From an uncultured Opitutia bacterium (GTDB lineage Bacteria > Verrucomicrobiota > Verrucomicrobiia > Opitutales > Opitutaceae): a stretch of 64,000 nt of DNA. The position numbers and the translations under genes were made by a program. This document shows, piece by piece, positions 1-8,630 of this stretch (position 1 is the stretch's first letter; every line of letters begins with the position of its first letter). The stretch covers positions 1 through 64,000 of the forward strand of contig CAIPAH010000025.1 in NCBI GenBank assembly GCA_903862955.1, given 5' to 3'. Under the pieces are notes generated by a model. It saw only the letters and a program-made list of their open reading frames with translations, did not search any database and was not told the origin of the DNA.

Positions 1-93
1 CTTAAGTCTCTTCGTCCTAATTCAATCGTATTTTCTACTACCTTTGCCGGGGTTCAAAACGTTGTCTCAAAGAAAGTTCAGCATAACCCTCCC

Positions 94-1139
94 ATGACAT
101 CGCGATCATCGGCTGCGGCGTCATCGCGCAGTATCACCTCCGCGCCCTCGCCAAGCTTTCCACCGCCCGCGCCGTCGCCGTCTGTGATGTCCGCACCGAC
201 GTCGCCCAGAAGACCGCCGCCGAGTTCAACGTCCCGCGCTGGACCGCAAATGCCGCTGAGCTGTTCGCCGACCCGTCGATCGACGCCGCCATCCTCGCCC
301 TCCCCGCCAATCTGCGCACCGCCCTCGCGCTCGAGGCGTTCCAGCACGGCAAGCACGTCCTGACCGAGAAGCCCGTCGCGATGAATGCCGCCGAGGTGCG
401 CACGATGATCGCAGCGCAAGGCAACCTTGTCGGTGCGGTCTGCTCCTCGCGTTACCAGCACTTCGCCTCCGCCCGCGCCGCACGCGATTTCCTGCGCACG
501 GGCGCGCTCGGGCCGCTGCGCACGATCACCTGCCGCGGCGTCAACCCCGCCGGCCCGCCGTTCAAGAACCCGCCCGCGTGGCGGCTGCGCAAGGACCTCA
601 ACGGCGGCGGCATCTTCGTGAACTGGGGCTGCTACGACCTCGACTACCTGCTCGGCCTGCTCGACTTCAAGCTGACCCCGCAGTCCGCCCTCGCCCGCAC
701 GTGGACCGTCGCACCGCAATACGCTTCCTACGCTGCGCCCGGCTCCGACGGTGAAACCCATGTCACGGCCCTCGTCACGTTTGCCGAGGGCTGCGTGCTG
801 GTCTACGAGCGCGCCGAGTTTTCCACGCTGCCGCCGGACAACCGCTGGCAGATCACCGGCGAGCGCGGCACGCTCACGCTGCAGATGCTCAAGGCCAAGT
901 CCGCCAACGTCGTGCTCACCGAGCCCGACGCCGAAAAAGGCACGCGCACCCGCGTGATCTGGGAAGGCGACGAGTCCGCGTTGACGTCCGAGCACGACGG
1001 CGTCGCCGCCGACTTCGTCGAAGCCATCCTGCAAAAGCGGAAGCCGCAGACTTCCCTGCAAGACGCCCTCCTCTTCGCCCGCCTCGCCGACGCGATCTAC
1101 GCATCGTCCGCCAGCGGGAAGGCAGTCTCGTTCGACTGA
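94..1139 (+). CDS. Gfo/Idh/MocA family oxidoreductase, start out of frame
   Basis: NAD(P)-dependent oxidoreductase of the Gfo/Idh/MocA family, which typically oxidises or reduces a hydroxyl of a sugar or inositol. The long reading frame ending at 1139 translates upstream to a Rossmann motif (IGCGVIA, codons from about 108) and has the family EKP motif (codons from 366). The frame has no ATG, GTG or TTG before these motifs: it opens after a TAA at 84-86. The only ATG, at 94, is in another frame; one extra base after it would restore M-T-I-A-I-I-G. This is either a one-base deletion (real or a sequence error) or initiation at a non-standard codon such as ATC at 99. The body is otherwise intact, about 346 residues. 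It faces the DegT/ceramidase-like operon, so it may act on the same substrate, which is inference. Confidence 0.8.
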
Positions 1140-1168
1140 TCAACGGTCGGTTCCAGCAAAAACCGCCT

Positions 1169-2536
1169 TCAATCCGCCAACTCCCACGACAGCTTGATCA
1201 GCTCGTGTGGGACCTCGGCGTAGATTTTCGCGAACGGCAGTTCGCCCACGATCGCCGGCACCAGGTCGTCCGTGTAGCCCTGCTTCGCGCAAGCCCGCGC
1301 ATCCGGCGCGTAGCCCTGCCCGCCTGCGAGGCTCACGACCCACGTGTGCGAATGCGGACTGCCCTCGAGGATCGACGCCTGCAGGCTGTGAAAAACCTCC
1401 AGCCCGACGCCGAGCAACGCCACCGGTCCGATCCGCAGGCCCTGCACGTTCACCGGCGCATTGGGGCCAACTGAGCCGCGGAACTGCGCCAGGATCTGCC
1501 GGCTCGACTGGAGCCGCACCATTTCCTGCCCGTGCGTATTCAGCGGCGGCCGACCCAGCGTCGTGCGGTCCGTCACTCCTGCCGCCGAAAACACCGCCTC
1601 GAACTGCTTGATCCGCTGGCGCAGGAACGACGCGGTCCACGGCTTGCGTGAAAATCTCACGTCACGCCGCACGCTCTGAAATTCGTCCGCCGCGATCGGT
1701 TGCGCCGCTTTCACGCCCCGCCCGACCACCGCGGCATACTTCCGCGCGAGCACCCGCAGTGCGCGATGCGTGTCGGCCTTCCCGCGATGACAGATCGGCG
1801 GGTTGATGTCGCCCATCGCACCCGGCAGGAAAATTGCCGTCGCACCAGGAAACGCCCGCTCTACCTTCGCCGACGCCAGGCCGACGAAATCCCCGTGCAC
1901 GTCGAAGGTCTGCTCGCTGCCCACGACCGCGTGGCAACCAAAATGATGCAGCACGCCGAGCAGCTTGTCCCCGGCAAACGCCGCCAGCACGCGCAGCGTC
2001 GGGTCCGTGTCCTGCGGACGCGCCGGGCGCCACCGCGGACTCAACCGCTCCGCCAGCGTCGGCTGCTTCGGGCTCCAGCCGCCTTCATCCGTCTCGCGGT
2101 TGATCGCAATGCCCTCGCACGGCACCTCAGCATAACGCCATTCCACGGTCCGCTGCGCCTTGCAGGCGCGTTCCGCCGCATCCGCCACGCGGGCAGGCAG
2201 GGTCTCCACATACATCGGGTCCGCCACGCCCCAGCCAATCATGCCGCCGAGCGACGGCCCGCTGTGCGTGTGCGTGGCCGTGACAAAAACCTGCTCGGGC
2301 GGGCAACCCGTGCGCGCTGCGACGGCGGCGCGGATGCGCGCGGCCTGGTCATGCGGCGTGCCGCAAAGCTCGAGGTTGACGAGGATCGCCCGGCGGCGTC
2401 CGTCCGTCAGCGCCATCGCCCGCGCGGCGAGCGGCGCGAGGATCGCCTGGGCCGCGCGGTTGCGATACGGCCCGTAGCCGCACAGTTGGACGCCCAGGCG
2501 CGGGGTGATGTCAGCCTGGGCGAATCCAACCTTCAT
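1169..2536 (-). CDS. Neutral ceramidase N-terminal domain-like hydrolase
   Basis: Protein of 455 residues related to the N-terminal catalytic domain of neutral/alkaline non-lysosomal ceramidases. Visible conserved blocks are an early ADITP (residues 8-12), THTHSGP (88-94), HFGCHAV (198-204), HGDFVG (214-219) and LPGAMGDINP (237-246), which correspond to the metal-binding and nucleophile regions of the family. True ceramidases are usually 650-750 residues with a C-terminal beta domain that is missing here, and no signal peptide is evident, so the substrate need not be ceramide. The ATG follows directly on the TAA stop of the upstream aminotransferase gene (TAAATG), so the two are surely co-translated. 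In Verrucomicrobia and Planctomycetes such proteins often sit in sugar-catabolic loci. Family assignment is firm; the reaction is unknown. Confidence 0.85.
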   Translation of the reverse strand: MKVGFAQADITPRLGVQLCGYGPYRNRAAQAILAPLAARAMALTDGRRRAILVNLELCGTPHDQAARIRAAVAARTGCPPEQVFVTATHTHSGPSLGGMIGWGVADPMYVETLPARVADAAERACKAQRTVEWRYAEVPCEGIAINRETDEGGWSPKQPTLAERLSPRWRPARPQDTDPTLRVLAAFAGDKLLGVLHHFGCHAVVGSEQTFDVHGDFVGLASAKVERAFPGATAIFLPGAMGDINPPICHRGKADTHRALRVLARKYAAVVGRGVKAAQPIAADEFQSVRRDVRFSRKPWTASFLRQRIKQFEAVFSAAGVTDRTTLGRPPLNTHGQEMVRLQSSRQILAQFRGSVGPNAPVNVQGLRIGPVALLGVGLEVFHSLQASILEGSPHSHTWVVSLAGGQGYAPDARACAKQGYTDDLVPAIVGELPFAKIYAEVPHELIKLSWELAD

Positions 2537-3868
2537 TTATTTGCGAACGGCCTTCGCGGCGGGACCCGCCGTGCGTTCGTGGTCGCGAAGGGCGTCCACG
2601 TTCGCTTCCACCTTGAGGATGATCTCGGCCATGCGCGCAATCATTGGCTCGTTCGGCGCGACCATGTCAAAGCCCGTCTCGAGCGCGTGGTCGACGCGCC
2701 AGCGCGCGTTCGGCAGCGGTTGGTTGCGGTAATCGACCTTCGCGGCCTCCAGCGCCGACAGCCAGTTCACGCGCGGACCGCGGTAACCCTGCCAGTGCAG
2801 ACGCGGCCAGTCGGAGATGACCGACGGCACGTAGCCCACCATGCGCAGGCCCTCCGCCATCACGGCGGCGGCAAACGTGTCGCGGGAAATCCCGGCCGCG
2901 TCGGAGTCGAAGGTGAACGACATCAGGTGATACGACGGCTTCGTGCCCGGCGCGTAGGTCGGCAATTTCAAGAACTTCGCGCCCTTGAGATGCCCGCGCA
3001 GCAGATCGGCGTGGCGGCGGCGCTCGAACAGCTCGGAGTCGAGTTTCGCGAACTGCTCGGTGAGCAGCACGGCGTTGAATGGCGCGACGCGATACGTGTA
3101 GACGAGCGAGTCGAGATACGGCTTCAGGTCATCCGGCATGCCCTCGTCCGTTGAGCGGCCCATGTGCTGGCCGATCATCGCGCCCTTCCAGTAAACGCGC
3201 TCGTGGGGCGTGACCATGTAACCGGCCTCGGTCGTGGCCAAAACCTTGCCGCCCATGCAGGAGAAACCCGCGGCGTCACCGACCGTGCCGACGCGAACGC
3301 CGCCGATCTCGGCGCCGTGCGCCTGGCTGCCGTCCTCAATGAGCATCAGCTTGTGCTTGTCCGCGATGGCGCGGAGTTCTTTCAGCTTGGCCGGCTGGCC
3401 AAAAAGGTGGACGGCGAGGATCGCCTTGGTGCGCGGCGTGATCGCGGCCTCGACCTGTGCCGGGTCGAGCAGGCCCTGGTCGCGGTCCACGTCGACGAAG
3501 ATCGGAATGGCGTTCTGGTGAAGGATGCAGGAAATCGACGCGCCCCAAGTGTAGGGCGTGGTGATGACTTCGTCGCCGCAGCAGATCTCGAGACCCGCGA
3601 GCGCCGACTGCAGCGCCGCGTGACCGGAACTGGTGGCGAGCACATGGCGGTTGCCGTGGTATTTCGAGATGACGCCCTCGGCCTCGCCGAGCTCGGGGAC
3701 GTGCTTGCGGCCGAGCCCGAAGAGTTTGCCCTGGCGCAGCATGTCGGCCGCGCGTCCGATGGCTTTCTCGGTGAAGGTGGGAAACTTGGGATACGTGACC
3801 TTTCCGACCGGCGTGCCGCCGAGCAGGGCCAGTTTCGAAGCAGCGGGCGCAAGGGTGGAGGTGCTCAT
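2537..3868 (-). CDS. DegT/DnrJ/EryC1/StrS family aminotransferase
   Basis: PLP-dependent aminotransferase of the sugar-aminotransferase family (443 residues from the preferred start). Motifs seen are SGHAAL (81-86, the usual SGTAAL position), EDGSQAHGA (178-186) and the likely Schiff-base lysine in CMGGK at residue 208, followed by TTEAG. A start six codons further upstream (3886) is possible; 3868 is preferred because family N-termini begin shortly before the conserved LLGGTP. It is the first gene of a two-gene operon with the ceramidase-like hydrolase. Family members transfer amino groups to keto-sugars or keto-inositols; which substrate applies here cannot be read from sequence. The nearby Gfo/Idh/MocA oxidoreductase could generate the keto substrate (inference). 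Confidence 0.9.
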   Translation of the reverse strand: MSTSTLAPAASKLALLGGTPVGKVTYPKFPTFTEKAIGRAADMLRQGKLFGLGRKHVPELGEAEGVISKYHGNRHVLATSSGHAALQSALAGLEICCGDEVITTPYTWGASISCILHQNAIPIFVDVDRDQGLLDPAQVEAAITPRTKAILAVHLFGQPAKLKELRAIADKHKLMLIEDGSQAHGAEIGGVRVGTVGDAAGFSCMGGKVLATTEAGYMVTPHERVYWKGAMIGQHMGRSTDEGMPDDLKPYLDSLVYTYRVAPFNAVLLTEQFAKLDSELFERRRHADLLRGHLKGAKFLKLPTYAPGTKPSYHLMSFTFDSDAAGISRDTFAAAVMAEGLRMVGYVPSVISDWPRLHWQGYRGPRVNWLSALEAAKVDYRNQPLPNARWRVDHALETGFDMVAPNEPMIARMAEIILKVEANVDALRDHERTAGPAAKAVRK

Positions 3869-3956
3869 GGTGCCAAAGTGTAGCACAACGCCAGCAGCCC
3901 GGGAATGGCCACGTTTACGAAGCCATGTCGAATCTTACAGATTGCCCTGGAATTGT

Positions 3957-4035
3957 GCCCACAGAGCACACGGAAGACACAGAACCGCGCCTGGCCAATC
4001 CGACTGCTTCCGTGTCTTCCGTGTGTTCCGTGGGC
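3957..4035. repeat. Palindromic intergenic repeat, 28-nt arms
   Basis: The arms at 3957-3984 and 4008-4035 are reverse complements with 3 mismatches in 28. They are built on the core CACGGAAGACACRGAA and are separated by 23 nt. The element lies between the divergent aminotransferase and PhyH-type genes, where it takes up a third of the 253-bp gap. The right arm recurs almost exactly at 6241-6270, inside a larger palindrome. It looks like a non-coding REP/MITE-type element rather than a terminator, because both neighbours are transcribed away from it. Confidence 0.8.
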
Positions 4036-4121
4036 ATCCATCCGCCGATGATTGTTCGGCCACAATCCGCTTTCTATCCGGAATTTTTAGGCCATTTATC
4101 CGCGTCAGTTTCCTCTTCCCC

Positions 4122-4949
4122 ATGGCTGAAAGTCCTTCCCCTGCCGTCGCTCCTCTCACCGACGCCGAGCGCTTCGCCTTCGAGACCGACGGCTTCATCG
4201 TCCGCGAGAATTTCCTCTCCGCGGACCACGTCGCCCGCCTGGTCGACGCCACCCACCGCGCCGTCGCCCGGCGCCGCGAGCAGATCCGCACCAACCAGAA
4301 GCAGACCGGCTTCACCCAAACCAAGAGCGACCAGAGCACGCGGATCTTCTACATCCTCGACGACGACCCGCTCTTCCTCGAGCTGCTCGATTGGCCCGCG
4401 ATCCTGCCGTACGTGCACGGGTTGCTCAGCAAGATGCCGCATCACTGCGCCTCCGACGTGATCGTCGAGCAGGGCAAGGACTTCATGAACCGCCAGGGCG
4501 AGTGGCACATCGACGGCCACGACGACGGCTTCCGCAACCTCGGCGTTCCCATCCCGCTGCTCCAGCTCAAGGTCGGCTACTATCTTTCCGACATGACCGC
4601 GCCGTGGCAGGGCAACCTCGCCGTCGTGCCCGGCAGCCACAAGAGCCGCCTCGCGCCCACCGAGGCCGACCGGCAGCGCCGCGATTTCTTCCCGGGTGTG
4701 CACCAGGTCTGCGCCCCCGCCGGCACGATGGTCCTTTTCCACAACGCCATCTGGCACACCGCCGCGCCCTACTCCGGCCCGGACCGCGGGCGCACGATGC
4801 TCTACTACTGCTACGAGCATCCCTGGATGATCGCGTCGCAGGAACACTGGGGCTACCCGAAGGAATTCTACAACCAGCGCCTCTCCCCCGCGCGGCAGAA
4901 ATTCTTCCACGGTTTCGTCTTCGACCCACCGCAGGCCCGCTGGGGCTGA
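4122..4949 (+). CDS. Phytanoyl-CoA dioxygenase (PhyH) family protein
   Basis: Non-haem Fe(II)/2-oxoglutarate-dependent oxygenase of the PhyH superfamily, 275 residues. The facial triad is visible: H129-x-D131 in EWHIDGHDDG, the distal H212 in IWHTAAP, and R224 in GRTM as the likely 2-oxoglutarate anchor. The start at 4122 gives a normal family N-terminus (LTDAERFAFETDGFIV). Bacterial members hydroxylate varied small molecules, so lipid alpha-oxidation should not be assumed. It is followed by an AraC regulator in convergent orientation with a shared hairpin between them. The context of DegT, Gfo/Idh/MocA and ceramidase-like genes suggests a role in a sugar or amino-sugar pathway, which is inference. 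Confidence 0.88.
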   Translation: MAESPSPAVAPLTDAERFAFETDGFIVRENFLSADHVARLVDATHRAVARRREQIRTNQKQTGFTQTKSDQSTRIFYILDDDPLFLELLDWPAILPYVHGLLSKMPHHCASDVIVEQGKDFMNRQGEWHIDGHDDGFRNLGVPIPLLQLKVGYYLSDMTAPWQGNLAVVPGSHKSRLAPTEADRQRRDFFPGVHQVCAPAGTMVLFHNAIWHTAAPYSGPDRGRTMLYYCYEHPWMIASQEHWGYPKEFYNQRLSPARQKFFHGFVFDPPQARWG

Positions 4950-4954
4950 GCCAG

Positions 4955-5010
4955 GTAGCGCAGGCGTCCCCGCCTGCATTCTTCGGAGCAGGCGGAGACG
5001 CCTGCGCTAC
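4955..5010. terminator. Hairpin repeat acting as bidirectional terminator
   Basis: A 23-nt stem (4955-4977 with 4988-5010, one mismatch, 10-nt loop) followed by TTTT lies between the convergent PhyH and AraC genes. The left arm, beginning GTAGCGCAGGCGTCCCCGCC, recurs identically at 12460-12482 in another hairpin. It is therefore both a dispersed repeat and a plausible terminator. Termination is inferred from position and structure. Confidence 0.8.
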
Positions 5011-5026
5011 TTTTCTCGGCGCTGCT

Positions 5027-5914
5027 CTACCGGGCATTCACCGCTGCCCACGCCTTGGGAGCACGACCCGTCACGCGCTTGAACGCGCGGCTGAACGTGA
5101 ACGGATCCGCGAAGCCCAGCTCGGCCGCCACCGCCTTCACCGTCGCCGTCGGCTGACGCAGCCGGCGCTGCGCCAGCGCGATCCGCTCCGCCAGAATGAA
5201 ACGCCCCAGCGGCGTGCCCGTCTCGGCCCGGAACAGGCTCGTCAGGTAATTCGGCGAAACATGCACCGCGTCCGCCACGTCCGCAAGCGCGAGCGCCCGG
5301 CCGGTGTTCGCGCGGACGAATTCCGTCGCGCGGCGCACGAGCTGTGCGCGCGTGTCCAGCTGCGCCTCCCCGCCGTCCAGCACGCGCCGATACAACGCCA
5401 GCGTCACCGAGAGCATCGCCTCGCGCAGGGCGTCCGCGTCCGGCCGGCGCGCCGACCCGGCCAGTGCGCGCAGCCGCGCGAGTTTTTCCCGCGCATCCGC
5501 CGGCAGCAGCGCCAGGTTCATCAGGTGCTCCATCGCAAAGCCGCCGCGCCGGGCATAGCGCGTCACATGCAGCCGCGGCTCGGCTTCGTTGAGGCTCCAC
5601 CACGCCAGCCGGTAGCCCTCGCCCGGGCGCAAATACGCCTCCGCATGCGGCAGCCCCGCCGGCAGCACCACCAAGTCACCCGCCTGCAGCACGCAACCCA
5701 CGTGCTCAAAACTGAACCGACAGCGCCCCTCGAGCAGCAGGCAGAGTTCCGCGTGGCCATGCGCGTGGTCCTCGTCGTAGAGCACGGGCGCAAACCGCAT
5801 CTTTCGCCGCAGATCCGCCGGCCGCGCCCCCCGCCACGGGCCCAGCACTCGTCCGGCGTCGAGTTTCCCCAACGCCATCACCAAGTCCTGGCCAAGAAAG
5901 CGGGCAAGTGACAC
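5027..5914 (-). CDS. AraC family transcriptional regulator
   Basis: 295-residue regulator with an N-terminal cupin sensor region (about 40-110, with the His-rich DEDHAHGHAE at 48-56 and AGDLVVLPAG at 78-87) and a C-terminal pair of AraC helix-turn-helices. These are about 207-232 (VSPNYLTSLFRAETG) and 258-284 (LGFADPFTFSRAFKRVTG). The second HTH plus the following GRAP is the family's conserved signature. Such regulators usually sense a sugar or derived small molecule through the cupin domain and act on adjacent catabolic genes. The PhyH, DegT and ceramidase-like genes nearby are the obvious candidates, though no operator could be assigned. Confidence 0.93.
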   Translation of the reverse strand: MSLARFLGQDLVMALGKLDAGRVLGPWRGARPADLRRKMRFAPVLYDEDHAHGHAELCLLLEGRCRFSFEHVGCVLQAGDLVVLPAGLPHAEAYLRPGEGYRLAWWSLNEAEPRLHVTRYARRGGFAMEHLMNLALLPADAREKLARLRALAGSARRPDADALREAMLSVTLALYRRVLDGGEAQLDTRAQLVRRATEFVRANTGRALALADVADAVHVSPNYLTSLFRAETGTPLGRFILAERIALAQRRLRQPTATVKAVAAELGFADPFTFSRAFKRVTGRAPKAWAAVNAR

Positions 5915-6340
5915 GAAAGCGCGATACGCCCCCCCACCCCGGCAGGCAACGTCTTTACGGAGCCCTGTTTTTAACCACGAAGCGCACGAAGAACACGAAG
6001 CCCAAGCCGTTGCCCGCGAATGACGCGAATGGGCGCAAATTCAGTCCGGGCCGGAAGTTTGCCACAAAAAGGCCCAAGCTTCCGGGGCTGCGACAGAGTC
6101 GCCATCGCGCCTATAGGCGCGCGGAAGATTCGATTCGAAGCAGCAGGCACCTTGTGCCTTTTTGTGGCCAACCCTCTGACTCTGATCCGAATTCGCGCCC
6201 ATTCGCGTCATTCGCGGGCAACCTCCGGCTGCTGGGTTCCGCTTCCGTGTCCTCCGTGTGTTCCGTGGGCCGCCTCGCCGGCATGCCGCAGGTCGCAGTT
6301 GCCAATCGGCCATAAGCGATAACCAATATGGCTTTTAGCC
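5915..6340. repeat. Nested palindromic element between araC-type gene and sufU
   Basis: This 426-bp gene-free stretch holds a nested inverted repeat. Outer arms at about 5975-6002 and 6241-6270 are only approximately complementary (ACGAAG versus CGGAAG repeats). Middle arms at 6009-6042 and 6189-6222 match in 33 of 34 positions. Inner arms at 6061-6078 and 6151-6168 match in 17 of 18. Near the centre is a perfect 16-nt palindrome, CGCGCCTATAGGCGCG, at 6106-6121. No open frame with coding character runs through it. The right outer arm duplicates 4006-4035 with one difference in 30. It resembles a non-autonomous repeat element; the promoter of sufU must lie within its right edge or in 6271-6340. 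Confidence 0.85.
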
Positions 6341-6796
6341 ATGTCCGCCGACCTCACCGAACTCTACCAGCAGGTGATCCTCGATCACAACCGCCGCCCC
6401 CGCAACCGCGGCAAGCTGCCCACCGCCAACCGCGTGGCGCACGGTGACAACCCGTCCTGCGGCGACCAGTGCAGCGTCTACCTCCAGCTCGACGGCGACC
6501 GCATCAAGGACCTCTCCTTCGACGGCTCCGGCTGCGCGATCTCGCAGGCCAGCGCGTCGCTCATGACCACCCAGCTCAAGGGCAAGACCGCCGCCGAGGC
6601 CCAGGCGCTCTACGATAAATTCCACGAGATCGTCACCACCGGCAAGGAGCCCGACGAAATCAGCGACATCGCCGCCTTCGCCGGCGTGCACACCTTCCCC
6701 GCCCGCATCAAGTGCGCCACCCTCGGCTGGCACGCCGCGCTCAACGCGCTCAAAAGCGACCCCACCACGGTCACGACCGAGAGTCACAACGACTAA
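6341..6796 (+). CDS. sufU: SufU-type Fe-S cluster assembly scaffold/sulfur acceptor
   Basis: 151-residue IscU/SufU-family protein. The three family cysteines are present as NPSCGD (C40), GSGCAIS (C65) and IKCATL (C125), with D42 next to the first. The insert between the second and third cysteine is of the length seen in SufU rather than in the shorter IscU. SufU accepts persulfide sulfur from SufS in a zinc-dependent exchange and supports cluster assembly in the cytoplasm. The gene is directly followed by sufS after 10 bp, the standard sufU partner. The sufBCD genes are not in this window. No Shine-Dalgarno sequence precedes the ATG. Confidence 0.93.
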   Translation: MSADLTELYQQVILDHNRRPRNRGKLPTANRVAHGDNPSCGDQCSVYLQLDGDRIKDLSFDGSGCAISQASASLMTTQLKGKTAAEAQALYDKFHEIVTTGKEPDEISDIAAFAGVHTFPARIKCATLGWHAALNALKSDPTTVTTESHND

Positions 6797-6806
6797 GCGC
6801 CACGCC

Positions 6807-8036
6807 ATGCCGACTTGGAACGACATCCGCGCTGACTTCCCCATCCTGCACCAGCAGGTGAACGGGCACCCGCTTGTCTACCTCGACAACGGTGCCACCA
6901 CCCAGAAACCGCGCGCCGTGATCGATGCGCTGGTGAAATATTACGAGCGCGACAACAGCAACGTCCACCGCGGCCTCCACGCGCTGTCCATGCGCGCGAC
7001 CGACGCCTATGAGGGCGCGCGGACGCGCGTCGCGAAATTCATCAACGCCGCCGACCCGGCCGAGATCATCTTCACGCGCGGCACCACCGAGAGCATCAAC
7101 GTCGTCGCCCGCAGCTGGGCGCATGCCCACCTCAGGCCCGGTGACGTCGTCCTCACCACCGAGATGGAGCACCACTCCAACCTCGTGCCGTGGCAGCAGG
7201 CCGCCAAGGCCAGCGGCGCCACGCTCAAGTATGTGCCCATTGTCGGCACCAACGCCGAGGGCGGGCTCGACCTCGCCGCACTCGACACGCTGCTCACGCC
7301 GCAGGTGAAGCTCTTCGCCTTCACGCACATTTCCAACACGCTCGGCACGATCAATCCCGCGGCCGAGCTCTGCCGCCGGGCCCGCGCCGTCGGCGCCGTC
7401 ACCGTGATCGACGCCGCCCAGTCCATCGGCCACCAGCCGCTCGACGTGCAGGCGATCGGCTGCGACTTCCTCGCCTTCTCCGGCCACAAGATGGCCGGCC
7501 CCACCGGCATCGGCGTGCTCTACGGCCGCCGGGCGCTGCTGGACACGCTCGCCCCCGACGAGACCGGCGGCGGCATGGTCGTGAACGTCACCTACGCCGG
7601 CGCCACCTGGAAGCCCGCCCCCGAGCGCTTCGAGGCCGGCACGCCCAACGTCGCGGACGCCATCGGCCTCGGCGTCGCCTGCGACTACCTCGACTCGCTC
7701 GACCGCGTCGCCATCGAAAAACACGACGGCGACCTCGCCCGCCTGGCCTACGAAAAACTTTCCACCCTGCCCAACATCCGGGTGCTCGGCCCGACCGGCG
7801 CGCGAGGCGGGCTAGTCAGTTTCGCCTTCCCCGACGTGCACGCGCACGACGTGGTAACGTTCGCCGACGAGGATGGCGTCGCGCTGCGCGGCGGCCACCA
7901 CTGCAACCAGCCCTTGATGCGCAAGCTCGGCCTGACCAGCACCACCCGCGCAAGTTTCTACGTGTACAACACCGCGGAAGAGATCGACATCCTCGTCGCC
8001 TCGATGCGCCGCACGCTAAAGTTCTTCCGCGGGTGA
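6807..8036 (+). CDS. sufS: Cysteine desulfurase SufS
   Basis: 409-residue PLP enzyme of the class II (SufS/CsdA) cysteine desulfurases, which takes sulfur from L-cysteine as an enzyme persulfide and yields alanine. Seen motifs are RGTTESINVVA (91-101), DAAQSIGH (202-209) and the Schiff-base lysine K228 in FSGHKMAGPTG. The active cysteine is C366 in the short class II loop RGGHHCNQPLM. The length is typical (about 405-415). It is co-transcribed with sufU, its sulfur acceptor. No further suf gene follows; the DNA after the stop turns AT-rich. Confidence 0.96.
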   Translation: MPTWNDIRADFPILHQQVNGHPLVYLDNGATTQKPRAVIDALVKYYERDNSNVHRGLHALSMRATDAYEGARTRVAKFINAADPAEIIFTRGTTESINVVARSWAHAHLRPGDVVLTTEMEHHSNLVPWQQAAKASGATLKYVPIVGTNAEGGLDLAALDTLLTPQVKLFAFTHISNTLGTINPAAELCRRARAVGAVTVIDAAQSIGHQPLDVQAIGCDFLAFSGHKMAGPTGIGVLYGRRALLDTLAPDETGGGMVVNVTYAGATWKPAPERFEAGTPNVADAIGLGVACDYLDSLDRVAIEKHDGDLARLAYEKLSTLPNIRVLGPTGARGGLVSFAFPDVHAHDVVTFADEDGVALRGGHHCNQPLMRKLGLTSTTRASFYVYNTAEEIDILVASMRRTLKFFRG

Positions 8037-8248
8037 TTGGCAACTTGTGGGGCAGCGCTCCCTCAGTTACTCATACAGTATGCAAAGCATGAATGAGTTC
8101 CTGAAAGAGCATGACATAGACGTAGGCCGGGTCTCCAGCATTTTGCTGTGGTCGGCTGCCATTGATCGCGTTCTAGCGATGGTGAGTTTTGACCCTGGGA
8201 CTTGTCCCATGGCCAGTAGTCGTCTGTCTTGAGGTATAGCGATCTACT
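8037..8248. other. AT-richer segment after sufS, no convincing gene
   Basis: The base composition changes sharply after the sufS stop codon. A 61-codon frame at 8047-8232 has no ribosome-binding site, and nothing in it is recognisable. A perfect 14-nt palindrome, TGGGACTTGTCCCA, at 8196-8209 could be a small hairpin or a protein-binding site. The segment forms one compositional patch with the following small membrane-protein gene up to about 8640. Confidence 0.5.
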
Positions 8249-8539
8249 ATGGAACATTTTATTATCACAATCGGAACGCTGGTAGCATCGTTTATCCTAT
8301 CCGGATATGTGTTTTATAGGGGTTTTGGATGGGGCGGCAACTTTTCTTCAAGCCTTGCCGCCGCACTATATTTGGGGGGATATGGCGCAGTGATGGGGAT
8401 TTACCACGTGAAATGGTATATTACACCCTCAATAGGAATTGATTGGCATGGCTATGTTATTTTCCTCCTCGGCGGTTGCATATACGGTGGCCATTGTATC
8501 GTGCTGTTTTATAGAGGTAATTGGAAGCGAGAGAAATAG
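8249..8539 (+). CDS. Small hypothetical membrane protein, atypical composition
   Basis: 96-residue protein that I do not recognise. It has three hydrophobic segments (about 5-23, 33-53 and 68-88), glycine-rich helices, and a positively charged end (RGNWKREK), consistent with an inner-membrane protein whose C-terminus is cytoplasmic. A GAGGT lies 13 nt before the ATG, too far to be a strong ribosome-binding site. Codon use is AT-rich and unlike every neighbour, which suggests acquisition from another genome or a weakly constrained orphan. It stands alone between sufS and the convergent MBL gene. Confidence 0.55.
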   Translation: MEHFIITIGTLVASFILSGYVFYRGFGWGGNFSSSLAAALYLGGYGAVMGIYHVKWYITPSIGIDWHGYVIFLLGGCIYGGHCIVLFYRGNWKREK

Positions 8540-8630
8540 TGAGCTGAGCCAAACGAAGAAGACGCATTTTCCCTTGTTTCCTGGACTGCCCCCATAGCAA
8601 TGGGTCATGTTGTTCCACGTCACTTCTGTA

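Noticed and set aside
8047-8232. 61-codon ORF after sufS
   Set aside because: No ribosome site, no recognisable protein, in an AT-rich patch where chance frames are common.
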